Source: a virus. Taken from it: a stretch of 29,873 bases of DNA. Location of the stretch: positions 1-29,873 of IMG/VR virus record IMGVR_UViG_3300019850_000004, one strand, 5' to 3'. A model generated the notes under the pieces. That model worked only from the letters and a program-made list of their open reading frames with translations, was not told the DNA's origin and searched no databases. This document shows, in pieces, positions 8,447 to 15,144 of this stretch. The translations under genes and the position numbers were made by a program. The first letter of the stretch is position 1. The number at the start of each line of letters is the position of its first letter.

Positions 8447-10093
8447 CTATCCTCTAAGTCCTTGGGAAATTACGTCGATGTCTAAACCAGAGAACCAGAA
8501 GTCCTCAGGCTCGTCTACCTGAAGACGGACGGTTAAATATCTACCGCCTTTCCTGAAGTCGATCTTAGTTTGGGTTTCTGGATCAAACGGGATTGGGGCT
8601 ATAACAGTAGGATTATCCCAAGCATAAAGAGATGAGCCAAACGTAAAGTTAAGGATGGCATCATTAAATGCTCTTGCCTGCGGGAACGCTGACAGAACCT
8701 CTTTGTACTCACGAGTTTGTTTTCCTACCTCGTCAAGATCAATTCCTACCCTCTCGACAAATGCAGGAGGGACGACTGCTGTATCTAGCGGCCTACTGAC
8801 TACCGATCCTTCGCCAATTACGTCATAAGCATAGATAGCATTGTTCAGTGGAAGATCGATAGCGTTAAGGTCTTCCCTCTTGATGAGAAAAAGTGCCGTT
8901 CTTAAGCCATCATCTGCACCATTCCAAGAGCCACCAGTCTGGTTCCAAGGATCGGTTACATTGTCCCAAGAGACTACATCAGCTAACACAAGTTCTGCTG
9001 ATCCAACAATCGCTGGCATGTCTACAAAAGACCACGTTCCGTTCTTGATGTTATAGACCGCTGCACGATTAGGGAAGTCTCCTCCATGCCATGTCGCATC
9101 TGCGTCGTTTGATACGTAAAGGAACATGACCTCATCTAAGATTGGGTTTCGGATAACTTTGAAGTTGTTCTTCTTAGACTTGTTGATGTTCGAGAAGATA
9201 AACTCTCTGTTCGAACTATCTCCGTTCTCGTCCTCAAGGATAGACCTCTTATTGATGCCGTCTGTAGTGTAGATGTCGTGCTCACCAAATACATAGTGGA
9301 TGCCATCGATTTGGATGACACAGTTAGTGGAGATACATCCATCGTCATCATATAGACGATCAAAAGTAAATACGAAGTCATCGTTGGAGGGCCTCATGAC
9401 CCAGACTTCTGAATTTGAATAGACTAAGAACCTGTCCTTAAGAGGCCACCCATCTACAATGGAGCCCTGCATATCAGGGAGAGGATTTGATCCCGCAGAG
9501 TTTGTGGTGCTGTCGATAGCATAGTCGTTAGGAGGCAGTCCGTCGCCTCTAACTACGTCCGACCACCTTACTGTCGTCGGTAAGTCTGTTCCACCAATCT
9601 GGTTGTCCAAGAAAATCAAGTGGTCCCGGAAGGATCGAATTACTCCGGCCCTATCATTAGCGTCCCAGTTAAAGTCTGTGAGAGGCTGGAAGGTGTTACC
9701 ACCTCTAGTCAAGACATAAGGGACATCCGTTCTTCGATTAACATATGCACAGTCATCTAGGACTGTCCCACTGAAAGGGTCAATCTCCGTTGTGTTTGGA
9801 GAGAAGCTTACAGGGGTCCTGTCGATATGACCTGCACGGAATGTAAACATCCTGCCATCGTCGTTTGTGTAAACAATGAAGTCCGCTCCAGAGGAGGGAC
9901 GCACCCCGAATGCAAAAGCAGGATCGTTATTGAGAAATGTGTTTACGGTTCTGAAACCCGGAGAGCGTCTCACTCGACCGTTCTCAAACCTCACGTTAGA
10001 GGCGTTGGACCAGCCCGTTAGAGGGAGGTTATATGGTCCGACATCCTTAAAGACGCCGTTGCGTCCAAGTCCCTTGATTGGGAGGATAGCCAT
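8447..10093 (-). CDS. Tail nozzle / stabilisation-type protein (T7 gp12- or P22 gp10-like role)
   Basis: 548 residues, beta-rich. The start ILPIKGLGRNGVFKDVGPYN, followed by LPLTGWSNASNVRFENGRV and RRSPGFRTV, has the layout of podovirus nozzle proteins, in which a short strand is followed by 'N/V-x-x-E-x-G-x-x-R-R-x-P-G'. Further blade-like repeats with Trp and Gly-Asp turns fit a beta-propeller-type nozzle (KDRFLVYSNSEVWVMRPSND; IDGIHYVFGEHDIYTTDGIN). The gene starts 14 nt after the predicted start point of a phage promoter, with AGGAG inside that short leader, so strong late expression is expected. The role assignment rests on general resemblance, not a close match I can name. Confidence 0.7.
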   Translation of the reverse strand: MAILPIKGLGRNGVFKDVGPYNLPLTGWSNASNVRFENGRVRRSPGFRTVNTFLNNDPAFAFGVRPSSGADFIVYTNDDGRMFTFRAGHIDRTPVSFSPNTTEIDPFSGTVLDDCAYVNRRTDVPYVLTRGGNTFQPLTDFNWDANDRAGVIRSFRDHLIFLDNQIGGTDLPTTVRWSDVVRGDGLPPNDYAIDSTTNSAGSNPLPDMQGSIVDGWPLKDRFLVYSNSEVWVMRPSNDDFVFTFDRLYDDDGCISTNCVIQIDGIHYVFGEHDIYTTDGINKRSILEDENGDSSNREFIFSNINKSKKNNFKVIRNPILDEVMFLYVSNDADATWHGGDFPNRAAVYNIKNGTWSFVDMPAIVGSAELVLADVVSWDNVTDPWNQTGGSWNGADDGLRTALFLIKREDLNAIDLPLNNAIYAYDVIGEGSVVSRPLDTAVVPPAFVERVGIDLDEVGKQTREYKEVLSAFPQARAFNDAILNFTFGSSLYAWDNPTVIAPIPFDPETQTKIDFRKGGRYLTVRLQVDEPEDFWFSGLDIDVISQGLRG

Positions 10094-10313
10094 AGGTATC
10101 TCCTCTCTATATGTGTCACTCTGTTTATAATGGAGCGGATGGCCCGCCTATTCGGCTTCGAAGCAGTGTCGCGACCACCGTCTTACACGCATTAAGACCT
10201 CCGCATAATTAAGACCCCTACCATCAGAATAGACCGGCTACTTCTGGCAGTCTCGTTAATTCGAGCAGCGGATGGATCACTGGAACAAGTCACAGGAGAG
10301 CCGGGTCCGGGGT
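10094..10313. other. Gene-free interval with short repeats and a hairpin
   Basis: There is no convincing gene in this 220-base gap. Apart from the promoter it holds two near-copies of a short unit on the plus strand (CGCATTAAGACC at about 10180-10191, and CGCATAATTAAGACCCC starting at 10202). It also has a hairpin at about 10225-10246 in which CAGAATAG pairs with CTA-c-TTCTG. No uridine run follows the hairpin, so it is not an obvious terminator. Confidence 0.5.
10101..10125 (-). promoter_or_regulatory. Phage RNA polymerase promoter-like site before the nozzle gene
   Basis: The plus strand carries CTATATGTGTCACTCTGTT within a 25-base block that is repeated exactly at 13317-13341. Read on the minus strand, TGACACATATAGAGAGGA lines up with the T7 promoter core CGACTCACTATAGGGAGA, with TATA at -4 to -1 and a G start at about 10107. 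This leaves a 14-nt leader containing AGGAG before the ATG at 10093. The phage encodes its own T7-type polymerase, so this is the natural candidate for its recognition site. Confidence 0.85.
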
Positions 10314-10832
10314 TTATCCCATAAGTCCACCGAAGAACTTGAATGCTCTTGTGGTGGCCATGTCGGCAAGTTCGAGACTTTCAATCTCAGCGCCGAAGTC
10401 TTCTACTTTAATATTGGCCCCTACTAGGAGGTCTCCAGCGAATGTCTCGCCTTGGACCTCTTCGAAGTCTCCAACTTTCATATTGTTTGCAATGGAACCT
10501 GTCAGCGCATCGGCAACGGCTTCTTCAACGTCTTCAACTTCGCAGATGGCCTTCTTGATGTCTGTGATCTTCCACCGAGCTACCCCTGTAACTGTCACGG
10601 TGTTTCCATCAGATAGTTCTATTGTTTGTGAGTGCAGACGAACAACTTTGGTTTTAACGTTGTCAGCGTCTACATGTTCTGCCAAAGGGATACGCCAGTG
10701 AAATCCGGGACCCAATGATCTATTGTACTTACCGAAGCGAAGAACTACACCTTCCTCGTATTCGTCGAGAACGACAAAAGGTAATACTTCGTAGAATGAA
10801 CTTATAATGATGTCAAGTAGACGGTTGAACAT
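10314..10832 (-). CDS. SPFH / band 7 domain protein
   Basis: 172 residues. A hydrophobic N-terminal segment (LLDIIISSFYEVLPFVVL, about residues 5-22) is followed by the classic SPFH opening EYEEGVVLRFGKYNRSLGPG, then FHWRIPL, and the strand VRLHSQTIELSDGNTVTVTG. The remainder (ADALTGSIANNM and GAEIESLELADM) follows the band-7 order. Host SPFH proteins form membrane-bound scaffolds; the role of phage copies is not well established. It overlaps the gene before it by 20 bases, and the collar-type protein lies just upstream, so it belongs to the late tail operon. It may act at the host membrane during ejection or lysis, which is inference. Confidence 0.85.
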   Translation of the reverse strand: MFNRLLDIIISSFYEVLPFVVLDEYEEGVVLRFGKYNRSLGPGFHWRIPLAEHVDADNVKTKVVRLHSQTIELSDGNTVTVTGVARWKITDIKKAICEVEDVEEAVADALTGSIANNMKVGDFEEVQGETFAGDLLVGANIKVEDFGAEIESLELADMATTRAFKFFGGLMG

Positions 10833-11193
10833 CGTCCTCTGCTTCCTTATTGAAAAATGCTTCTTGTGCCCACCGAGTTGGATCGGTGGTGGTGGATAGT
10901 CCTTCTTCCAGAGGAACTAACTTAGACGCATCCTCAAGCTCGCCCTTGATATCGAAGTACCTATTGTCAATGTTAACATAGACGTGTCCCTCGATAGGGT
11001 CGTAGTATGGTTCTGCATCTGGAAAGTTCGCTCTGAGCATCTCGTAAAACTTGAAGCACCCACCGCGTGTGAATGTGTGCTCCATGTCTGGATGTGTCTC
11101 CCGTAAGTGTCGGGCAATTTCTTTAGCTGCATGAGACTTGCCATTGTCAAGTTTACTCAGTGCCTCTAATGCCTCCTCGTCCGTATACGACAC
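10813..11193 (-). CDS. Hypothetical protein with Cys-His-Asp pattern (possible papain-like fold)
   Basis: 126 residues from a GTG at 11193, chosen because GGAGG lies 8 nt upstream and the GTG overlaps the TAG of the collar-type gene. A more upstream GTG at 11211 has no comparable site. After a helical N-terminus (DEEALEALSKLDNGKSHAAK) come RGGCFKFYEML, FPDAEPYYD, EGHVYVNI and NRYFDIKGE. Cys at the start of a helix, His on a strand and Asp on the next strand is the order of the catalytic triad in NlpC/P60 and transglutaminase-like proteins. Family membership is not proven. The C-terminal 30 residues are acidic and probably flexible. Confidence 0.65.
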   Translation of the reverse strand: MSYTDEEALEALSKLDNGKSHAAKEIARHLRETHPDMEHTFTRGGCFKFYEMLRANFPDAEPYYDPIEGHVYVNIDNRYFDIKGELEDASKLVPLEEGLSTTTDPTRWAQEAFFNKEAEDDVQPST

Positions 11194-12023
11194 TATGCAG
11201 TCCTCCGCCACATGTAAACTGTGATATAAGGGGGCATATTCTCGTGTCGTGCCGTAGCGCCAGTGTTGCCGGTGTTCTGAGTGGAACCAAAGAAGGCTGG
11301 AGACGATGGTGTAATCGATCCTGCCCGCGTTGCGGCGTACTGTTGATTGTTGTCACCAGTCTGGGTTCCACCTGCAACCTGAACAGTCTGGGTTCTGCTC
11401 GTGAGCAGTCCGGGACTTACAGGGTTCGCATCTGCGGCGAAGATACCATGATTGTGTGAAGGGAGGTTCGTGTTAGAAAGCTCAACCTCGTAATTGCCAC
11501 CTGTGGACCCACCGCCAAAATTACGGTTCTCTTGTCCATCGTTTCCGGTGCCTTCTGAGATAAGCATGCGTCCCTGAGCGTATCGGGTCCACGTACCAAA
11601 GCCAAACAAGGTGGCAGGGTTCGTAGAAACCACGGAGGTGTAGACGGAACCAATTGGCCATGCCCCACTAAGGGCTGCACTGGCACCTGAAGTGGCCCCA
11701 GAGGCAACAGCGTCTAGCTGAGCCTTTGTGACAAGGTCCGTTGCGTTGGTAGCTGCTCCTGCCCCAGTGACACGTTGGCCTCCCATCTGGAGAGGGCCTG
11801 TCATGGATACGGAACCGTCGCGCTTGATGAAGTTACCTACGTCAGCAGCGAGTGTATTCAATGCGGTGTGAGAAGCAGTCAGTGCCCCAGAGATGTTTGG
11901 GAACGTGGCCTGAAGGACTGCCTTGATAAGGCGGATATGGTCGTCGCCTTGTGCTGTCTCGTCTGATCCTGCTGGGTTAGCTGGGACCAGTTCAGAGATA
12001 TCATTTGCTGTTTCAAGACCCAT
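11193..12023 (-). CDS. Tail collar-domain-type fibre protein
   Basis: 276 residues. The N-terminus (DISELVPANPAGSDETAQGD, then DHIRLIKAVLQATFPNI) is the standard opening of many phage and prophage tail proteins. The C-terminal half has the collar-type pattern WPIGSVYTSVVSTNPATLFG, FGTWTRYAQGRML, SNTNLPSHNHG and finally HENMPPYITVYMWRR. Proteins of this type sit at tails or baseplates and often bind surface sugars. Its start overlaps the previous gene's end by 11 bases. It heads the late tail operon here, separated from the other fibre-like genes by the SPFH pair and the nozzle. Confidence 0.85.
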   Translation of the reverse strand: MGLETANDISELVPANPAGSDETAQGDDHIRLIKAVLQATFPNISGALTASHTALNTLAADVGNFIKRDGSVSMTGPLQMGGQRVTGAGAATNATDLVTKAQLDAVASGATSGASAALSGAWPIGSVYTSVVSTNPATLFGFGTWTRYAQGRMLISEGTGNDGQENRNFGGGSTGGNYEVELSNTNLPSHNHGIFAADANPVSPGLLTSRTQTVQVAGGTQTGDNNQQYAATRAGSITPSSPAFFGSTQNTGNTGATARHENMPPYITVYMWRRTA

Positions 12024-12486
12024 CGGTGATCTCCTTCTGGTAATTCGATAATTTCTTCATATCTTCTAGGACTTCGCCGAACGGTTCTGTCCAAGCGGCC
12101 CTATAACACCCGATTGAGATAGGATTAAATTCCCGACCACTCTCGGTCTCGTCGGTCTTATCCAACCAGTCAAAGAATTCCTTCACCTTATCGGCTAGAG
12201 CTGTGTCTGGTCTCGGCTTCCGGGTATAAATCTCAACCCAGTCGGAGCCTACAGCTCTGCAAACCGTTAAAAATTTCGGCATCCCGTCTGCGTCCTCTGA
12301 AGAGGCTCCACAGATGAACGGGTGGTGAGGGCTCAGTGTATGGCTGATAATCGTGGACAGTATTCTGACCTCTTCCGATAGCTCGGAAACAGTCCTTGGA
12401 AGGTCCGCGCCATAGCCTTCGCGGTGGGCCTTGAGCCTCTTGAGTGCCGCTACCGTGGCCTCTTTGTTGTCCGGTTGTTCCGTCAT
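12013..12486 (-). CDS. Hypothetical protein, first gene after the long leader
   Basis: 157 residues, soluble. The ATG at 12486 is preceded by GGGAGAACACA. The sequence begins with a helical region (EATVAALKRLKAHREGYGAD), followed by a mixed segment with several Cys residues (FICGASSEDADG; FLTVCRAVGSDWVEIY) and a C-terminal amphipathic helix. No family is recognised. It is the first coding region after the phage promoter at 13.3 kb, which lies about 840 bases upstream, and it overlaps the collar-type gene, so it is probably expressed late. Confidence 0.65.
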   Translation of the reverse strand: MTEQPDNKEATVAALKRLKAHREGYGADLPRTVSELSEEVRILSTIISHTLSPHHPFICGASSEDADGMPKFLTVCRAVGSDWVEIYTRKPRPDTALADKVKEFFDWLDKTDETESGREFNPISIGCYRAAWTEPFGEVLEDMKKLSNYQKEITDGS

Positions 12487-12510
12487 TGTGTTCTCCCGGT
12501 ATACGTGTGT

Positions 12511-12655
12511 ATGCCTCAGGAGGGCCTCAGGGGCCTCAGGAGACGGATTTAGGGGTGTCAGTGTTGGTAGGGCATGGGCGGTGTCAAATGTCCACCACGG
12601 GCTATCCTCGCTGGAGCATAGGGGTGTCAGAAGAGGGACCCAAGAGACCCAAGAG
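12511..12655. repeat. Cluster of short direct repeats
   Basis: GCCTCAGG occurs three times (12513-12520, 12524-12531, 12533-12540). AGGGGTGTCAG occurs twice (12551-12561 and 12620-12630). The nine-base unit GACCCAAGA is repeated in tandem at 12637-12654. All lie in the untranslated stretch just upstream of the 157-aa gene. They could arise by slippage or be binding sites; the sequence does not say which. Confidence 0.6.
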
Positions 12656-12872
12656 GCCTAGCCTGCTGAAAGAAATCGTCAACACGAAGGGATGGAGCCA
12701 AGAAGAACAACAACATCAACCCTTTAACCCCGTTTTGCGAATGGGTAAGGGAATGGTCTATAATGCCTCGGCGGCTGGCCGGGGTATCCTTAAACGCTAG
12801 CGCTGCGGCGTGGTGATATGGTGAGTGTGTCCACCCTATCAAGCTAAGCTCTTGTTTCTGTTCATGTATATA

Positions 12873-12910
12873 CGGATAGTGTATCCGTTGCGTGTTGATA
12901 CGAACGTATC
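12873..12910. promoter_or_regulatory. Two perfect inverted repeats (possible operator pair)
   Basis: CGGATAGTGTATCCG (12873-12887; arms CGGATA/TATCCG around GTG) and GATACGAACGTATC (12897-12910; arms GATACG/CGTATC around AA) lie 9 bases apart. The centres are about 24 bases apart, a little over two helical turns. Both share GATA/TATC arms. They could be sites for a dimeric regulator or RNA hairpins in the leader. No cognate protein can be assigned. Confidence 0.5.
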
Positions 12911-13316
12911 TCATAGGTACATACTACGGTTGACATTAGCTCCACAAAGACGGACAAGGATTGGCCAATCAACTCGACGACTTAAAACAAGGCCTATCGA
13001 TTATCTTTCCCTCTACCCTTATCACTCCCCTGAGTTCCTCCCTAGCCTCCTCCCAAGTCCCTCCTTAGTGTGCTGTGTATGGCATCGGATAGCAGGGATA
13101 GGCGACAAGGGTTGGCCTTGGTTCCTCTCTTGGTATGGTGACGGGAATAGTTATCATGGTGGTGTTGTGGTTTGGGTAGGGTATCTCATAGCCTCCCTTG
13201 TGGTCCTCTCTAGTTCCTCTATGGTGGGTGTGAGGTGCAAGGGTGTGGCGAGGGTTGGCTTTGGTTTGGGCTTAGGTAGATATCCGTTGCGGTGTCCGGT
13301 GTGGTATCTCTGGCCT

Positions 13317-13341
13317 TCCTCTCTATATGTGTCACTCTGTT
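13317..13341 (-). promoter_or_regulatory. Phage RNA polymerase promoter-like site for the late region
   Basis: This is an exact 25-base copy of the site at 10101-10125. The transcript start would be the G at about 13323, heading left. It sits just downstream of an intrinsic terminator (13369-13400) that closes the accessory-gene block. The terminator-promoter order supports its role as the main switch into the tail genes. Confidence 0.85.
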
Positions 13342-13368
13342 CGGGTATCTTGGGTTAAGTCGTTGATA

Positions 13369-13400
13369 TAACAAGAGAAACCCCGGACGATGCCGGGGCT
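13369..13400 (-). terminator. Intrinsic terminator after the accessory gene block
   Basis: On the minus strand the stem CCCCGG-CATCGT-CCGGGG (13381-13398) is followed by TTTCTCTTGTT. The 5' side is AAAG, and T-rich sequence also follows on the plus strand, so it may work in both directions. It lies about 140 bases past the stop of the 134-aa gene at 13542, ending that transcript before the phage promoter at 13323. Confidence 0.8.
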
Positions 13401-13541
13401 TTGGTTTGGGTGTTGTGATGTGGTGATAAAGGCTAGGATAACCACCGCATTGTGGTATCTAAGACACAGTAGAACACGATGACCTTGAGGACTAAGTGTG
13501 CGATCTTGGTGCGTCTTGAATAGGCGAGGGTGAGTGCATCC

Positions 13542-13946
13542 TTAGTCCACATAAACACGGCCCTTGCCCTCCTCATATGACCACTCGGTGTAGACTTCAC
13601 CTAAGGCTGTGGCGTTGGCGTCGAGTGTGTCCATATCGTCGCCCCATATCTCTGGTCGGTCCCAGAAGCCTGTACCATGTCCATTCTGTGTAAGCCACAA
13701 GTCATGGCCAGCTTGAGCGTAGATGCTCCAGCCATTCGCGCCGATGTTTCCTCTTGCTATAGCGTCTTTGTTTTCCCTCCAGAACCTCCGCGCGATGCTC
13801 TGTAGTTTCTTCATTCCTTCGCCGTCCAAATCATCTTCATTGACGAAGTAATCGCCCGGCCCAATGTTCTCGCCTTCGTCGTGCTCTGGAAGCGTCCAGA
13901 TCATTGCTTCTATGTATGCGTTAAAGAAGTCAGTAAAGCCGCTCAT
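13542..13946 (-). CDS. Conserved-looking phage protein of unknown function
   Basis: 134 residues. The start overlaps the previous stop (ATGA). It opens with a helix FTDFFNAYIEAMIWTLPEHD and contains AGHDLWLTQNGHGTGFWDR, a pattern I recall from hypothetical proteins of many unrelated tailed phages, where 'GHDFWLTRNGHGAGFWDR'-like text is common. The protein is acidic and soluble. The function of this family is unknown to me. It is the last gene of the accessory block, followed by a terminator. Confidence 0.75.
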   Translation of the reverse strand: MSGFTDFFNAYIEAMIWTLPEHDEGENIGPGDYFVNEDDLDGEGMKKLQSIARRFWRENKDAIARGNIGANGWSIYAQAGHDLWLTQNGHGTGFWDRPEIWGDDMDTLDANATALGEVYTEWSYEEGKGRVYVD

Positions 13947-14176
13947 GATATTTTCTCCACATAGACAATGACATGTTTCCCGCCGTAGTTGGCTGAGATG
14001 ATGCCTAAGTTTCCTGTAAGGCTTGAACGGATACAGTCTCTAGGGACGAACGCCAGCCAGTTGAATTGTGCCATAATGCAAGAGCAAGTCGTGACCACCG
14101 CTGAAAGTGCATTGTGGGTAAGGAAAGCCGTTTGCATCTCTTGCCCATTCACTATCGTTTCAATCTTATACATCAT
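13943..14176 (-). CDS. Small hypothetical protein
   Basis: 77 residues, starting at paired ATG codons at 14176 with GAGGG upstream. The sequence is beta-rich with several Cys residues (TTCSCIMAQFNW and FVPRDCIRS) and no membrane segment or recognised motif. It ends in an ATGA overlap with the next gene, which supports translational coupling within the accessory operon. Confidence 0.6.
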   Translation of the reverse strand: MMYKIETIVNGQEMQTAFLTHNALSAVVTTCSCIMAQFNWLAFVPRDCIRSSLTGNLGIISANYGGKHVIVYVEKIS

Positions 14177-14187
14177 CTGTGTCCCTC

Positions 14188-14592
14188 TTAAGTTCTAAAC
14201 ACGTAATAGTCACCAATCATCTCCTCGCTACCATCCCAGTGATTGAAATGGTGTCCGTATCCATCAGCGGAAGCGTAAGCCTCTTGAATATCTGAGATGT
14301 GGCCACCGTTTAGAATGGCTTCACCGATAGCTTGGAATGCGTCGGACTTCTGACAAGCCTCAATCATCGCCAGAGGAATGTCTGTGTGTTCTGCAATGAA
14401 GCCAGCGTTAAAGCATCCTAACACGTACTCATCGCTTTCAAGTTCTTCACACATGATTGCATCGATGTTGTCTTTATGGATGAAACGATAGCTGTCAACT
14501 TCAAAGTCAACTTCGTCCACCGCTACCTGTTCCCACGCTTCTCTATAGTCATTCAAGAGGTTCTTAATTGTTCTTAGGTCTGATAGTTTCAT
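14188..14592 (-). CDS. Hypothetical accessory protein
   Basis: 134 residues, acidic. The ATG overlaps the stop of the preceding 58-aa gene (ATGA), and GGAG lies upstream inside that gene. It is helical in its first 100 residues (LRTIKNLLNDYREAWEQVAV; PLAMIEACQKSDAFQAIGEA) and ends with the aromatic, acidic sequence HHFNHWDGSEEMIGDYYVFR. It is not recognised. Small acidic accessory proteins in this position are often host-takeover or anti-defence factors, but nothing in the sequence proves such a role. Confidence 0.65.
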   Translation of the reverse strand: MKLSDLRTIKNLLNDYREAWEQVAVDEVDFEVDSYRFIHKDNIDAIMCEELESDEYVLGCFNAGFIAEHTDIPLAMIEACQKSDAFQAIGEAILNGGHISDIQEAYASADGYGHHFNHWDGSEEMIGDYYVFRT

Positions 14593-14765
14593 TGTGCATT
14601 CTCCAAATCTGTAATTGCCTTGTGCATACTAAGGGCTAATTGTGAACAAGTCGTAAACTGATCAAGCATTTTCTGAGAGCCTGTGTCATCATAAAGACGC
14701 TCGTAGAATGCTGCTTTCTGTTCCCAGTCGGCTTGTGCTGCTTTCATCAATTCAATGTTTGGCAT
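14589..14765 (-). CDS. Small helical protein (58 aa)
   Basis: A short gene with excellent signals: GGAGG lies 7 nt before the ATG, the start overlaps the previous stop (TAATG), and the stop overlaps the next start (ATGA). The 58-residue product is soluble and helical, starting MPNIELMKAAQADWEQKAAF and ending ITDLENAQ, and could form a coiled coil. Function unknown. Confidence 0.7.
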   Translation of the reverse strand: MPNIELMKAAQADWEQKAAFYERLYDDTGSQKMLDQFTTCSQLALSMHKAITDLENAQ

Positions 14766-14950
14766 TAGTAGTCCTCCAATAATGATCTAAGGCCTTCAGC
14801 CATGCTCTCTTCACGAATGTATTTCCAATCACATTCATTGGCAGGCTTTAGTTTGCATAATTCATCTTCAGCGTGTTCGTATGTCGGAAATGGGCCTAAT
14901 GTTTTTGCTGCGCCACCCTTTGGCTTATAGTCTATATACAAATCAACCAT
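14765..14950 (-). CDS. Small hypothetical protein (61 aa)
   Basis: The ATG at 14950 is preceded by AAAGGAG with a 7-nt spacing. The 61-residue product starts with a strand-rich segment (VDLYIDYKPKGGAAKTLGPF) and continues as an acidic helical part (HAEDELCKLKPANE; MAEGLRSLLEDY). Its stop overlaps the next start (TAATG). No family is recognised. Confidence 0.65.
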   Translation of the reverse strand: MVDLYIDYKPKGGAAKTLGPFPTYEHAEDELCKLKPANECDWKYIREESMAEGLRSLLEDY

Positions 14951-14952
14951 GA

Positions 14953-15144
14953 CTATGCTCCTTTCTTTCCGAACACTGGCTTAGTTGGGAACTGGCGTAC
15001 AACGTTCACATCACTATGCTCTTTCATGGCGTCGGTTAGTTTAGTCCAGCCGTTGCCTTCCCAAGACTTGCGAACGTCTTCCATTGTTGCGTCAATGACT
15101 GGGGCTTTGATAATGTCTTCAATTTTTCTAGTTGCGTTTGTCAT
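14953..15144 (-). CDS. Small hypothetical protein (63 aa), first gene after the 15.3-kb intergenic region
   Basis: The start at 15144 is chosen because GGAG lies 8 nt upstream. An in-frame extension up to 15348 runs through repeats and has no protein-like composition. The 63-residue product is soluble (KIEDIIKAPVIDATMEDVRK; GWTKLTDAMKEHSDVNVVRQ) and ends in a basic segment. It leads the accessory operon that continues to 13542. Function unknown. Confidence 0.65.
   Translation of the reverse strand: MTNATRKIEDIIKAPVIDATMEDVRKSWEGNGWTKLTDAMKEHSDVNVVRQFPTKPVFGKKGA

Larger units (their letters stand above)
12487..13316. other. Long gene-free region downstream of a phage promoter (possible leader or noncoding RNA)
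   Basis: I find no coding region here that has both a plausible start with ribosome binding site and protein-like composition. The longest minus-strand frame (12627-12914) has no Shine-Dalgarno sequence, and the long plus-strand frame (12825-13358) runs through the promoter and terminator side of the region. Transcription from the promoter at 13323 would cross all of it before reaching the gene at 12486. It contains two palindromes, short direct repeats, a GC-rich stem (12766-12784) and a strongly purine-rich transcript segment (13004-13070 read on the minus strand). Confidence 0.6.

Noticed and set aside
12766-12784. GC-rich stem considered as a terminator
   Set aside because: The pairing is good but neither side is followed by a T-rich run.
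12627-12914. A 95-codon minus-strand frame in the same region
   Set aside because: No Shine-Dalgarno sequence, composition unlike a folded protein, and it covers the palindromes and tandem repeats.
12825-13358. A 177-codon plus-strand frame in the gene-poor region
   Set aside because: It crosses the phage promoter on the other strand, has no ribosome binding site, is low in complexity (Val/Gly/Leu/Ser-rich), and would be the only plus-strand gene in the window.
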